64,000 nucleotides of DNA from Pigmentiphaga sp. H8 (lineage in GTDB: Bacteria > Pseudomonadota > Gammaproteobacteria > Burkholderiales > Burkholderiaceae_B): the NCBI RefSeq assembly GCF_003854895.1, contig NZ_CP033966.1:4340001-4404000 (forward strand). Direction: 5' to 3'. Position numbers and translations under genes: made by a program. How positions within the stretch are numbered: the first letter of the stretch is position 1; the number at the start of each line of letters is the position of its first letter. Below, piece by piece: positions 43,913 to 52,782 of the stretch. The notes under the pieces are model-generated. The model was not told the origin of the DNA. It worked only from the letters and a program-made list of their open reading frames with translations, and ran no database searches.

Positions 43913-44965
43913 ATGCTCGACAAGACCGCTCCCGATGCCGCGCGCCGCGACTACTACGACCGCATCGCGCAGAAGAACCTGAGCCCCCTCTGGGAATCCC
44001 TGCATACCCTCGTCCCGCCCCAGCCGCAGCCGCAGTGCGTGCCCGCGATCTGGAAATACGAGAAGCTGCGCGCCGACGTCATGGAGTCGGGCTCCATCAT
44101 CAGCGCCGAGGAAGCCGTGCGCCGGGTACTGATCCTGGAGAACCCCGGCCTGAAAGGCCAGTCGGCCATCACCCAGACGCTGTACGCGGGCCTGCAGCTG
44201 ATCCTGCCCGGCGAGATCGCCCCCAGCCACCGCCACACCCAGTCCGCCCTGCGCTTCATCGTCGAAGGCAAGGGCGCCTACACGGCGGTCAACGGCGAAC
44301 GCACCACCATGCATCCCGGCGACTTCATCATCACGCCGTCCTGGACCTGGCACGACCACGGCAACCCCACCGAGGCCGAAGGCGGCGAGCCGGTGGTCTG
44401 GCTCGACGGCCTGGACATCCCGCTGCTGCGCTCGCTGGACGCCGGCTTCGCCGAAAACTACCCCGAGGCCTCGCAGCCCGTCATGCGCCCCGAGGGGGAC
44501 AGCTTCGCCCGCTACGGCTACAACATGGCGCCGGTGCGCCACACCTTCAGCGGCACGTCCTCGCCCATCTTCAACTATCCCTACGAACGCTCGCGCGAGG
44601 CCCTCGACCAGCTGGCGCGCCGCGGCGAACTCGACCCCTGGGACGGCGTCAAGCTGCGCTACGTGAACCCGGCCACCGGCGGCTACCCCATGCCCACCAT
44701 GGCGACCTTCATGCAGTGGCTGCCGGCCGGCTTCCAGGGCAAGACCTACCGCACCTCGGACTCCACCGTGTTCAGCGTGGTCGAAGGCCAGGGCAGCGTG
44801 CGCATCGGCGACGAAGTCTTCCAGTTCGGGCCGCGCGACGTATTCTCCGTGCCGCCCTGGAAACCGGTGCAACTGGCCGCGCTCGAAGACGCGGTGCTAT
44901 TCAGCTATTCTGATCGTCCGGTGCAGGCCGCGCTGGGGCTGCTGCGCGAAGAGCGCGTCGCCTGA
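43913..44965 (+). CDS. gtdA: Gentisate 1,2-dioxygenase
   Basis: Fe(II) cupin dioxygenase (350 aa) that opens the gentisate ring to maleylpyruvate. The first cupin carries PSHRHTQSALRFIVEG and the iron-binding TWHDHGNP; the second has GSVRIGDEVFQFGPRDVFSV. WESLHTLVP and PTMATFMQWLP are typical of the family. ATG 43913 has GGAG seven bases upstream. First gene of a three-gene pathway. Confidence 0.95.
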   Translation: MLDKTAPDAARRDYYDRIAQKNLSPLWESLHTLVPPQPQPQCVPAIWKYEKLRADVMESGSIISAEEAVRRVLILENPGLKGQSAITQTLYAGLQLILPGEIAPSHRHTQSALRFIVEGKGAYTAVNGERTTMHPGDFIITPSWTWHDHGNPTEAEGGEPVVWLDGLDIPLLRSLDAGFAENYPEASQPVMRPEGDSFARYGYNMAPVRHTFSGTSSPIFNYPYERSREALDQLARRGELDPWDGVKLRYVNPATGGYPMPTMATFMQWLPAGFQGKTYRTSDSTVFSVVEGQGSVRIGDEVFQFGPRDVFSVPPWKPVQLAALEDAVLFSYSDRPVQAALGLLREERVA

Positions 44966-45002
44966 TCCCTTTTCCCATCCCTCCACCAAAGGTTACCCGC
45001 CC

Positions 45003-45701
45003 ATGTCGTACGTCTTCCAACCCGAAGCGGTCACCGCGCTGCCCGTCGTCGGCAGCAACGAACAATTCCCCGTGCGCCGCGTCTACTGCGTCGGCCGCAA
45101 CTACGCCGCCCACGCGCGCGAAATGGGCTTCGATCCCGACCGCGAACCGCCGTTCTTCTTCTGCAAGCCTGCCGACGCCGTGGTGGCCGTGCCCTACGGC
45201 ACGACCCTGGACCTGCCCTACCCGTCCGAGACCTCGAACTTCCACTACGAGATCGAACTGGTCGCCGCCATCGGCAAGGCCGGCTCCAACATCCCGGTCG
45301 AACAGGCGCTGAGCCACGTCTGGGGCTACGCCGTCGGCCTGGACATGACCCGCCGCGACCTGCAGATCAAGATGCGCGAAGTCGGCCGCCCCTGGGAACT
45401 CGGCAAGGCCTTCGACCAGAGCGCGCCCACCGCGCCGCTGCACAAGGCCGCCGACGTCGGCGACATGGACAAGGCCGAGCTGTGGCTCAAGGTCAACGGC
45501 CAGGACAAGCAGCGCAGCGACACCTCCAAGCTGATCTGGTCGATCGCGGAAACGGTGGCCTACCTGTCCAAGTACTTCCGCCTGGAACCGGGCGACCTGA
45601 TTTTCACGGGCACCCCCGAAGGCGTGGGCCCCGTGGTCAAGGGCGACCTGATGGAAAGCGGCGTGGCCGGCCTGGGCGAACTGAAGGTCCGCGTGGTCTG
45701 A
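45003..45701 (+). CDS. nagK: Fumarylacetoacetate hydrolase-family protein (fumarylpyruvate hydrolase)
   Basis: A 232-residue FAH-fold hydrolase. VYCVGRNYAAHAREMGF and FHYEIELVAAIGKAG hold the conserved metal/acid residues and the end is TGTPEGVGPVVKGD. The place between gentisate dioxygenase and a zeta-class GST makes fumarylpyruvate, cleaved to fumarate and pyruvate, the likely substrate. 37 nt behind gtdA with AAAGG ahead. Confidence 0.92.
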   Translation: MSYVFQPEAVTALPVVGSNEQFPVRRVYCVGRNYAAHAREMGFDPDREPPFFFCKPADAVVAVPYGTTLDLPYPSETSNFHYEIELVAAIGKAGSNIPVEQALSHVWGYAVGLDMTRRDLQIKMREVGRPWELGKAFDQSAPTAPLHKAADVGDMDKAELWLKVNGQDKQRSDTSKLIWSIAETVAYLSKYFRLEPGDLIFTGTPEGVGPVVKGDLMESGVAGLGELKVRVV

Positions 45702-45717
45702 GGCCGGACGAGCCGAT

Positions 45718-46353
45718 ATGGAACTCTATAGCTTCTTCAACAGCTCGACCTCGTACCGGGTCCGCATCGCGCTGGCGCTCAAGGGCCTGGCCTACGAGTA
45801 CCACGGCGTCAACATCCGCAAGCTGGAGCACCGCGCGGCGGACTACGTGGCCAGGAACCCCTCGGCCAATGTCCCGCTGCTGGTCGACGGCGAAGTGCAA
45901 CTGGGGCAGTCGCTGGCCATCCTCGACTACCTCGACGCCACCTATCCCGAGCCGCGCCTGATCCCGCAGGACAAGATGCAGCGCGCCCGCGTGCTCGAGG
46001 TCTCGCTGGCCATCGCCTGCGACATCCATCCGGTCAACAACCTGCGCATCCTGAAGTACCTCACCGACGTCATCGGCGTCACCGAGGAACAGAAGAAGGC
46101 GTGGTACGACCACTGGATCCAGGACGGCCTGGCCGCCGTCGAACGCCTGCTCCAGGCCCACGGCTCCGGTCCCTACTGCTTCGGCGACGCCCCCACGCTG
46201 GCCGACTGCTGCCTGGTCCCCCAGGTCGGCAACGCCCAGCGCATGGGCTGCGACACCTCGGCCTACCCCCGGGTGATGGCCGTGTACGAGCACTGCCAGC
46301 AGCAGCCCGCGTTCCAGCAGGCCGTGCCGGCGAAGCAGCCGGACTATAGCTGA
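45718..46353 (+). CDS. maiA: Maleylpyruvate (maleylacetoacetate) isomerase, zeta-class GST
   Basis: Glutathione-dependent cis-trans isomerase of 211 aa. The zeta-class signature SSTSYRVRIALALKGL at residues 8-23, NVPLLVDGE cis-Pro and LGQSLAILDYLD are clear. In this operon it converts maleylpyruvate to fumarylpyruvate, between the dioxygenase and hydrolase steps. Sixteen nt behind the hydrolase; repeat copy E begins at its stop. Confidence 0.93.
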   Translation: MELYSFFNSSTSYRVRIALALKGLAYEYHGVNIRKLEHRAADYVARNPSANVPLLVDGEVQLGQSLAILDYLDATYPEPRLIPQDKMQRARVLEVSLAIACDIHPVNNLRILKYLTDVIGVTEEQKKAWYDHWIQDGLAAVERLLQAHGSGPYCFGDAPTLADCCLVPQVGNAQRMGCDTSAYPRVMAVYEHCQQQPAFQQAVPAKQPDYS

Positions 46354-46402
46354 CCCCCCTACGCGCTGGCGGACCGGCAAAGCCGGATCCGCTGCGCCCT
46401 GG
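46354..46402 (+). repeat. Dispersed intergenic repeat, copy E (minimal form)
   Basis: About 49 bp filling the whole gap between the convergent maiA and aminotransferase genes: C-run, TACGCGCTG fused directly to GGCGGACCGGCaaaGCCGG and ATCCGCTGCGCCCTGG. Only the two ends of the family are kept. Confidence 0.85.
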
Positions 46403-47725
46403 TTAGCCCACGGCATCCAGCGCCGTCTTCACCACGGAAAACAGCACGCCTATCTGCTCCTCGTCGATGATGAGCGGCGGCGAGAACGCCAGGATGTCCC
46501 CGGTGAACCGCACCAGCACCCCTGCCTTCAGGCAGGCCAGGAACGCCTCGTAGGCCCGCGCCCCCGGCTGCCCCGCGCGCGGTTCCAGTTCGATCGCCGC
46601 CGCCATCCCGATGTTGCGGATGTCCTTCACGTGCGGCGCTCCCCGCAGGCCGTGAACCGCCGACTCGAACACCGGCTCCAGACTCGCGGCGCGCGCGAAC
46701 AGCCCTTCCTTCTCGTACAGGTCCAGCGTGGCCACCGCGGCCGCCGCCGCGGCGGGGTGCCCCGAATAGGTGTAGCCGTGGAAAAGCTCGATCGCGTTGC
46801 CCGGCCCCGCCGCCATGATCGTGTCGTGGATCTCCCGCGATATCGCCACCGCGCCCATCGGAATGGCGGCATTGTTGATCCCCTTGGCCATCGTCAGCAG
46901 GTCCGGCGTCACCCCGAAGCGCTGCGCCGCGGTGGCCGCGCCCAAGCGGCCGAAGGCGGTGATCACTTCATCGAAGATCAGCGGAATGCCGTGGCGCGTG
47001 CATAGCTCGCGCAAGCGCTCCAGGTAGCCGAGCGGCGGCACGAGCACGCCCGCCGAGCCGGCCATGGGCTCGACGATCACCCCCGCCACCGTCGAAGGAT
47101 CGTGCAAGGCCAGCAAGCGCTCCAGTTCGTCGGCCAGGTGCGCGCCCCAGGCCGGCTGCCCGCGCGTGAACGCCGCCTCGGCGAGGTTCAGCGTGGCCGG
47201 CAGATGGTCCACGCCCGGCATCAGGTTGCCCGCATAGGCCTTGCGGTTGGTACCGATACCGCCCACCGACATGCCGCCGAACCCCACGCCGTGATAGCCC
47301 CGCTCGCGGCCGATGAAGCGCATGCGCTGGCCTTCGCCGCGCGCCCGGTGGTAGGCCAGCACGATCTTGAGCGCGGTATCGACCGACTCGGACCCCGAGT
47401 TCGTGAAGAAGATACGGTCCAGCCCCGCCGGCATCAGCGCGGCCAGCCGCCGCGCCGCCTCGAAGGCCAGCGGATGCCCCATCTGGAAAGGCGGCGCATA
47501 GTCCAACCCGCGCATCTGCCCGTGCACGGCCTCGATGATTTCCTCGCGCCCGTGTCCGGCGTTGCAGCACCACAGGCCGGCCGTGCCGTCCAGGATCCGC
47601 TGGCCGTCGGCGTCGGTGTAGTACATGCCCTTGGCCGACACCAGCAGCCGGGGTGCGGCCTTGAACTGGCGATTGGCGGTGAAGGGCATCCAGAGGGATT
47701 GCAGGTCGGGCATATCGGCGGGCAT
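46403..47725 (-). CDS. Class III PLP aminotransferase (omega-amino acid:pyruvate type)
   Basis: A 440-residue fold-type I aminotransferase. LWMPFTANRQFKAAPRLLVS at the N-terminus is typical of omega-amino acid:pyruvate transaminases; FFTNSGSESVDTALK binds PLP phosphate, LIFDEVITAFGRLG gives the PLP-N1 Asp and TMAKGINNAAIPMGAV the Schiff-base Lys. ATG 47725 has AGGAG upstream. Beta-alanine-type substrates are likely but not proven. Confidence 0.92.
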   Translation of the reverse strand: MPADMPDLQSLWMPFTANRQFKAAPRLLVSAKGMYYTDADGQRILDGTAGLWCCNAGHGREEIIEAVHGQMRGLDYAPPFQMGHPLAFEAARRLAALMPAGLDRIFFTNSGSESVDTALKIVLAYHRARGEGQRMRFIGRERGYHGVGFGGMSVGGIGTNRKAYAGNLMPGVDHLPATLNLAEAAFTRGQPAWGAHLADELERLLALHDPSTVAGVIVEPMAGSAGVLVPPLGYLERLRELCTRHGIPLIFDEVITAFGRLGAATAAQRFGVTPDLLTMAKGINNAAIPMGAVAISREIHDTIMAAGPGNAIELFHGYTYSGHPAAAAAAVATLDLYEKEGLFARAASLEPVFESAVHGLRGAPHVKDIRNIGMAAAIELEPRAGQPGARAYEAFLACLKAGVLVRFTGDILAFSPPLIIDEEQIGVLFSVVKTALDAVG

Positions 47726-47787
47726 GCGGGGCTCCTGGTTGGGCGGCAAGGGTAAACTTGCCGGGATACTCACGAGGATACTCCGCC

Positions 47788-48468
47788 ATGATGTTGACCC
47801 TTCCCGACGTGCTGACGGCCGAGCAGGTGACACGCTGCCGGCAGGCGCTGGCGGGTGCCGCCTGGGTCGATGGCCGCGCCACGGCCGGGCACATGGCGGT
47901 CCACGCCAAGCACAACCAGCAACTGGCCAATGACGATCCGCTGGGCGCGCAACTGGGCAACCAGATCCTGGACGCGCTGGGCGCCAACCCGCTGTTCATT
48001 TCCGCCACGCTGCCGCTGAAGGTGCTGCCACCGGCCTTCAACCGCTACGAAGGTGGCGGCAACTACGGCAACCACATCGACAACGCCATCCGCAGCCTGC
48101 CCGGCAGCGCCCACCGCGTGCGCACCGACATCTCGGCCACCCTGTTCCTGACGCCGCCGGAAGACTACGACGGCGGCGAACTCGTGGTCGAGGACACCTA
48201 CGGCGCCCACCGCGTCAAGCTGCCCGCCGGCCACCTGGTGATCTATCCCGGCACCAGCCTGCACCGCGTCACCCCCGTGACCCGCGGCGCCCGTGTCTCG
48301 GCCTTCTTCTGGGTGCAAAGCCTGGTGCGCGACGAGACGCAACGCGAAACGCTGTACCGCATGGACACGGCCATCCAGCAACTGTCCCGCGAAGTCCCCG
48401 GCAGCGACGCCGTGGTCCAGCTGACCGGCATCTATCACAACCTGCTGCGGCAATGGTCGCAGACCTGA
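47788..48468 (+). CDS. Fe(II)/2-oxoglutarate PKHD-type hydroxylase (PiuC/YbiX family)
   Basis: A 226-residue dioxygenase. The iron ligands are His/Asp in YGNHIDNAIRS (about 96-98) and His in GTSLHRVTPVTRGARVS near residue 160; Arg in the latter binds 2-oxoglutarate. LFLTPPEDYDGGELVVED is characteristic. PiuC genes usually adjoin TonB-dependent siderophore receptors; none is seen here. Two successive ATGs (47788, 47791) are possible starts. Confidence 0.9.
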   Translation: MMLTLPDVLTAEQVTRCRQALAGAAWVDGRATAGHMAVHAKHNQQLANDDPLGAQLGNQILDALGANPLFISATLPLKVLPPAFNRYEGGGNYGNHIDNAIRSLPGSAHRVRTDISATLFLTPPEDYDGGELVVEDTYGAHRVKLPAGHLVIYPGTSLHRVTPVTRGARVSAFFWVQSLVRDETQRETLYRMDTAIQQLSREVPGSDAVVQLTGIYHNLLRQWSQT

Positions 48469-48488
48469 GCGGGCGCCCCGGAGCCGAC

Positions 48489-49604
48489 ATGCCCCTGCCC
48501 CCCCTGACGCAGATTCCCCCGCAGATCGCCGCCGTGGCCGACTACGAGGACTACGCGCGGGAACGCATGAGCGACGCCGCCTGGGCCTACCTGTCGGGCG
48601 GCGCTGCCGACGAACACACGCTGCGCGCCAACCGCGAGGCCTATGCGCGCGTACGCATACAGCCGCGCGTGCTGCGCGACCTGACGGGCGGCGGCACCGG
48701 GCTCGAGCTGCTGGGCACGCCGCTGCCCTTCCCCATCCTGCTGGCCCCGGTGGCCTACCAGAAACTGGTCCATCCGCAGGGCGAACTGGCCAGCGTGCTG
48801 GCGGCATCCGCCATGAAGACGGTCATGGTGGCCAGCACGCAGGCGAGCGTCGGACTCGAGGACATGGCGCGCACGGCCGAAGCGCCGCTGTGGTTCCAGC
48901 TTTATTTCCAGCGCGAGCGCGACGACACCCTGCGGCTGGTCCGGCGCGCCGAGGCGGCTGGCTATCGCGCGCTGGTGGTCACGGTGGATGCGCCGGTCAA
49001 CGGCGTGCGCAACCGCGAACAGCGCCAGGGCTTCGGGCTGCCCCCGGACGTCGAGGCTGTCAACCTGCGGGGCATGCGCCCCATGGCGGGCGCGGTGGCG
49101 CGGGCCGGGGAAAGCGCCATCTTCGGCGGCGGCACGCTGGACGGCGCGCCGTCGTGGGACGACATCGCCTGGCTGCGCTCGGCCACCCGGCTGCCCCTGG
49201 TGCTCAAGGGCATCCTGGCGCCGGCCGATGCCCGGCTGGCGATCGATGCCGGCGCGGCCGCCATCGTCGTGTCCAATCACGGCGGCCGCGGCCTGGACAC
49301 GCTGCCCGCCACGCTGGAGGCCCTGCCCTGGATCGCCGCCGAAGTGGGTGGCCGCCTGCCGGTCCTGATGGACGGCGGCATCCAGCGCGGCACCGACATA
49401 TTCAAGGCGCTGGCGCTGGGCGCCAGCGCCGTGATGGTGGGCCGGGGCTACGTGCATGGATTGGCGGCGGCCGGCGCCGTGGGCGTCATCCACGTGCTGC
49501 ACATGCTGCGCACCGAGCTCGAGATCGCGATGGCCCTGGCCGGCTGCCGCACGCTGCGGGACATCGACCGCAACGCGCTCTGGCCCCACCCGGCCATCGC
49601 CTAG
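48489..49604 (+). CDS. FMN-dependent alpha-hydroxy-acid oxidase/dehydrogenase
   Basis: A 371-residue TIM-barrel flavoprotein of the lactate/glycolate/mandelate group. PILLAPVAYQKLVHPQGEL (FMN), LWFQLYFQ, VTVDAPVNGVRNRE and the catalytic His/Arg in IVVSNHGGRGLD (about 258-269), then VLMDGGIQRGTDIFKALALG. The 20 nt gap with the PiuC gene suggests one transcript. Exact substrate unknown. Confidence 0.9.
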   Translation: MPLPPLTQIPPQIAAVADYEDYARERMSDAAWAYLSGGAADEHTLRANREAYARVRIQPRVLRDLTGGGTGLELLGTPLPFPILLAPVAYQKLVHPQGELASVLAASAMKTVMVASTQASVGLEDMARTAEAPLWFQLYFQRERDDTLRLVRRAEAAGYRALVVTVDAPVNGVRNREQRQGFGLPPDVEAVNLRGMRPMAGAVARAGESAIFGGGTLDGAPSWDDIAWLRSATRLPLVLKGILAPADARLAIDAGAAAIVVSNHGGRGLDTLPATLEALPWIAAEVGGRLPVLMDGGIQRGTDIFKALALGASAVMVGRGYVHGLAAAGAVGVIHVLHMLRTELEIAMALAGCRTLRDIDRNALWPHPAIA

Positions 49605-49610
49605 CACGCC

Positions 49611-50591
49611 TTACATCGGCTCGATGCCCGCGGCCTTCACGAGTTGGGCGTTCGACTCGATTTCATCCTTGATGTAGGCGTCGAACTTCTCGGGCGCCAG
49701 CACGAAGGCATCGGCGCCCACCGCGGCGAAGCGCGTCTTGACCTCTTCCGTGGCCAGGGCCTTGGCCACTTCGGCCTGCAGCTTGTTGACGATGGGGCGC
49801 GGCGTCCTGGACGGCACCATCATGCCTATCCAGAAGTTGAACTCGGACCCCGGTACGCCCGCTTCCGCCGTGGTCGGCACGTCGGGCAGGATGCTGGAGC
49901 GGCGCGGCGATCCCACCGCCAGCGGCACCAGGTGGCCTTCCTTGATCTGGCCGATGACCGGCGCCACGGGCGAGAAGTAGTAGTCGACCCGGCCGCTGAT
50001 GACTTCGGACACGGCCTCGGGCGAACCCTTGAAGGGAATGTGCGTGGCGTCGATCTTGGCCTGCAGCCGGAAGCGCTCGGCGTTCAGGTGCGTGGCGCTG
50101 CCGGTGCCCGACGACGCGTAGTTGAGCGTGCCCGGGCGGCTGCGCGCGGTGGACAGCAGTTGCGACAGCGACTTGATGTTCTTGGACGGTGCGATCACCA
50201 GCACGTTGGGCAGCGTCGAGATCGGCGTCACGCCCGCGAAGTCCTTCACCGTATCGAACGGCAGCTTGGCGAAGGTGGAGGGATTGACCGTATGCGACGA
50301 GGAGTGGATCAGGATCGTGTAGCCGTCGGGCGCGGCCTGGGCGACCTGGGCCGCGCCTATGGTGCCGCCGGCCCCGGCGCGGTTCTCGACCACCACCGTC
50401 TGGCCCAGGCTGGCGCCGAGCTTGTCGCTGATGGCGCGGGCGATGATGTCGGTCGTGCTGCCCGCCGTGAACGGCACGATCACGCGGATGGGCTTGGTGG
50501 GGTAGGCGGCATCCTGGGCGCCGGCCGGCGCGTGGGCCAGGGCGATCAGGCACGATACCGGAGCGAGTGCTGCGGCGCGGACGAAGTTCAT
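49611..50591 (-). CDS. Bug-family tripartite tricarboxylate-type periplasmic receptor
   Basis: A 326-residue secreted receptor. Signal peptide about 1-25 (PAGAQ). Motifs: YPTKPIRVIVPFTAGSTTD, AAPDGYTILIHSSSH, HIPFKGSPEAVSEVISGRVD. Convergent with the FMN oxidase gene (6 nt gap), so not cotranscribed with it. No TctA/TctB nearby. Confidence 0.92.
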   Translation of the reverse strand: MNFVRAAALAPVSCLIALAHAPAGAQDAAYPTKPIRVIVPFTAGSTTDIIARAISDKLGASLGQTVVVENRAGAGGTIGAAQVAQAAPDGYTILIHSSSHTVNPSTFAKLPFDTVKDFAGVTPISTLPNVLVIAPSKNIKSLSQLLSTARSRPGTLNYASSGTGSATHLNAERFRLQAKIDATHIPFKGSPEAVSEVISGRVDYYFSPVAPVIGQIKEGHLVPLAVGSPRRSSILPDVPTTAEAGVPGSEFNFWIGMMVPSRTPRPIVNKLQAEVAKALATEEVKTRFAAVGADAFVLAPEKFDAYIKDEIESNAQLVKAAGIEPM

Positions 50592-50668
50592 GGTTGTCTC
50601 CTGGTGCGGTGTCTTTTATACGCATGCAACCGGTGCGGCGCGAACACGGGATCCCGTCGCTCGCGCTT

Positions 50669-50688
50669 AATTCACGTTTTGGTGAATT
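50669..50688. promoter_or_regulatory. Inverted repeat upstream of the Bug gene
   Basis: AATTCAC-gttttg-GTGAATT, 78 bp ahead of the Bug ATG. Symmetry fits a dimeric regulator site; no regulator gene is adjacent. Confidence 0.4.
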
Positions 50689-50707
50689 GCAGGAGAATAA
50701 TGAAACA

Positions 50708-50741
50708 CGGCGCCCCCAACGTCAATCGTTGGTGGGCGCCG
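50708..50741 (-). terminator. Hairpin behind the formaldehyde dehydrogenase gene
   Basis: GGCGCCC(c)CAACG and CGTTGG(t)GGGCGCC form a long stem around TCAAT, about 37 nt behind the fdhA stop on the minus strand. The T-run is weak. Confidence 0.6.
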
Positions 50742-50777
50742 CGGGCCTCGGTACATTCCCTAGGATGGGGGAGACGA

Positions 50778-51980
50778 TCAGGCAGCCTTCGGCAACTGCC
50801 CGTGCGGATCGATGACGAATTTCTTGGGTACGCCGGCATCGAACTCGGCATAGCCCTTGGGCGCCTCGTCCAGCGTGATGACTTCCACGCCGACGACCTC
50901 GGCGATCTTGATGCGGTCCCACAGGATGGCCTGCATCAGCGCGCGGTTGTACTTCATCACCGGCGTCTGGCCCGTGAAGAAGCTGTGCGACTTGGCCCAG
51001 CCCAGGCCCAGGCGGATGCTGAGCGAACCCTGTTGGGCGGCCCTGTCCACGCCGCCGGGATCGTCCGTCACGTACAGGCCGGGAATGCCGATCTTGCCGG
51101 CGGCGCGCGTGACCTCCATCAGCGAATTGAGCACGGTGGCCGGCGCCTCGTGGCGGGCGCCCTCGTGTCCATGGCCGCGGGCCTCGAAGCCCACCGCGTC
51201 GACCGCGCTGTCCACTTCGGGCACGCCCAGGATCTGGGCGATCTGGTCACCCAGCGAGGCATCCTTCGACAGGTCCACGGTTTCGAAGCCCACCTTGCGC
51301 GCATGCACCAGCCGCGCGGGATTCACGTCGCCCACGATGACCACCGCCGCGCCCAGCAGGCGGGCCGATGCGGCGGCCGCCAGGCCGACCGGTCCGGCGC
51401 CGGCCACGTAGACCGTACTGCCCGGCCCCACGCCCGCCGTGACCGCCCCGTGATAGCCGGTGGGCAGGATGTCCGACAGGCAGGTCAGGTCGCGGATCTT
51501 GGCCAGGGCCTGGTCGCGGTCGGGGAATTTCAGCAGGTTGAAGTCGGCGTACGGCACCATGACGTACTCGGCCTGCCCGCCTATCCACCCGCCCATGTCC
51601 ACGTAGCCGTACGCGCCGCCGGCGCGCGAGGGATTCACGTTCAGGCAGACGCCGGTCTGCTGTTCCTTGCACAGCCGGCAGCGGCCGCATGCCACGTTGA
51701 ACGGCACCGAAACGATGTCGCCCTTCTTCAGGGTCTCGACGTCGCGCCCGGCCTCGAGCACCTCGCCGGTGATCTCGTGGCCCAGCACCAGTCCCGCCGG
51801 CGCGGTGGTCCGGCCGCGCACCATGTGCTGGTCCGAGCCGCAGATGTTGGTGGAAAGCACCTTGAGGATGACGCCATGCTCGATGGATTTGCCGGCCGGA
51901 CTTACCAGTTCGGGGAAGGCGATGCCTTGCACCTCGACCTTGCCGGGACCTACGTAGACGACACCGCGATTGGACGACAT
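50778..51980 (-). CDS. fdhA: Glutathione-independent formaldehyde dehydrogenase
   Basis: Zinc-dependent medium-chain dehydrogenase (400 aa) oxidising formaldehyde to formate with tightly bound NAD. Catalytic zinc: NICGSDQH (Cys about 47) and GHEITGEV; structural zinc: ACGRCRLCKEQQTGVC (about 97-112). The cofactor motif is VYVAGAGPVGLAAA near residue 190. GLGWAKSHSFFTGQTPV near the C-terminus is typical of the FdhA class. Last gene of the minus-strand aromatic/ABC block, 67 nt behind the hydrolase. Confidence 0.93.
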   Translation of the reverse strand: MSSNRGVVYVGPGKVEVQGIAFPELVSPAGKSIEHGVILKVLSTNICGSDQHMVRGRTTAPAGLVLGHEITGEVLEAGRDVETLKKGDIVSVPFNVACGRCRLCKEQQTGVCLNVNPSRAGGAYGYVDMGGWIGGQAEYVMVPYADFNLLKFPDRDQALAKIRDLTCLSDILPTGYHGAVTAGVGPGSTVYVAGAGPVGLAAAASARLLGAAVVIVGDVNPARLVHARKVGFETVDLSKDASLGDQIAQILGVPEVDSAVDAVGFEARGHGHEGARHEAPATVLNSLMEVTRAAGKIGIPGLYVTDDPGGVDRAAQQGSLSIRLGLGWAKSHSFFTGQTPVMKYNRALMQAILWDRIKIAEVVGVEVITLDEAPKGYAEFDAGVPKKFVIDPHGQLPKAA

Positions 51981-52047
51981 GTGAGTCTCCTCAGTGATGA
52001 CTTCGCGCCGCGGGCCGCGAGCCGGCCCCGCGCGAAGGGTTGCGAAA

Positions 52048-52782
52048 TCAGTGGCGTACCTCCGCCCGCAGCCATTGCGCCAGGGCTTCGTTGACCGCGC
52101 CGGGTTGCTCCATCGTGGTCATGTGGCCGGCATCCTCGATGGCGGCCAGCGTCGCGCCCGGGATCTCGGCGGCCAGCGTCTCGTGGCGCGACAAGGGGCT
52201 CCAGGTGTCCTGCCGGCCGCACAGCACCAGCGTCGGGCAGGCGATGCCGGCCAGTTGGCCCGTGGCGTCGGGCCGGTTCAGCAGGGCGTGGATCTGCGCT
52301 TCGAACACCTCGGGAGTGCGGCGCTCGATCATGTCGAGCACGGCCTCGAACACCGGCCCGTCCAGCCGGTCGGGATGCACCATGCCGCGCGCCCAGATCC
52401 GCCCCATCTCGCGCATGCCCGATTCGCGCGCGGCCTTGAGCAGCGCCAGCCGCCCGGCGCGCTCGGACTCGCCCGCCACGCCCTTGGCCAGGCCCTGGTA
52501 GCCGGTGTCCATCAGCGCCAGGCGCAGCACCCGCTCCGGTGCGAGGCGCGTCACCTCCAGGGCGACACGGCCGCCCATGGAATGGCCGGCCAGGTTGAAC
52601 CGGTCGGCGGGCGCGTGCCGCAGCACGTGCTCGGCCATCGCCGTCAGCGTATCCAGCATGCCGTAGTCCGGCACCTGACATGCGAACCGATCGCCGAAAC
52701 GCGCGCGCTGGTCCTCCCAGACGGCGAAGTCGCACAGCAGGCCCGGCAGCAGCACCAGGGGCGGATTCGACAGACTGCTCAT
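52048..52782 (-). CDS. Alpha/beta hydrolase
   Basis: A 244-residue hydrolase of the enol-lactonase/esterase type. The nucleophile elbow is LAGHSMGGRVALE (Ser about 67), the acid CGRQDTWSP, and the base EDAGHMTTME. PLVLLPGLLCDFAVWEDQRA gives the oxyanion loop. Its ATG overlaps the end of the ABC ATPase gene, so it belongs to the transporter operon; the substrate may be an ester or ring-cleavage product brought in by it. Confidence 0.88.
   Translation of the reverse strand: MSSLSNPPLVLLPGLLCDFAVWEDQRARFGDRFACQVPDYGMLDTLTAMAEHVLRHAPADRFNLAGHSMGGRVALEVTRLAPERVLRLALMDTGYQGLAKGVAGESERAGRLALLKAARESGMREMGRIWARGMVHPDRLDGPVFEAVLDMIERRTPEVFEAQIHALLNRPDATGQLAGIACPTLVLCGRQDTWSPLSRHETLAAEIPGATLAAIEDAGHMTTMEQPGAVNEALAQWLRAEVRH

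Noticed and set aside
49644..52094. 816-codon plus-strand open frame opposite the Bug and fdhA genes
   Set aside because: Spans two minus-strand genes and their intergenic region, with no recognisable domain; a high-GC artefact.
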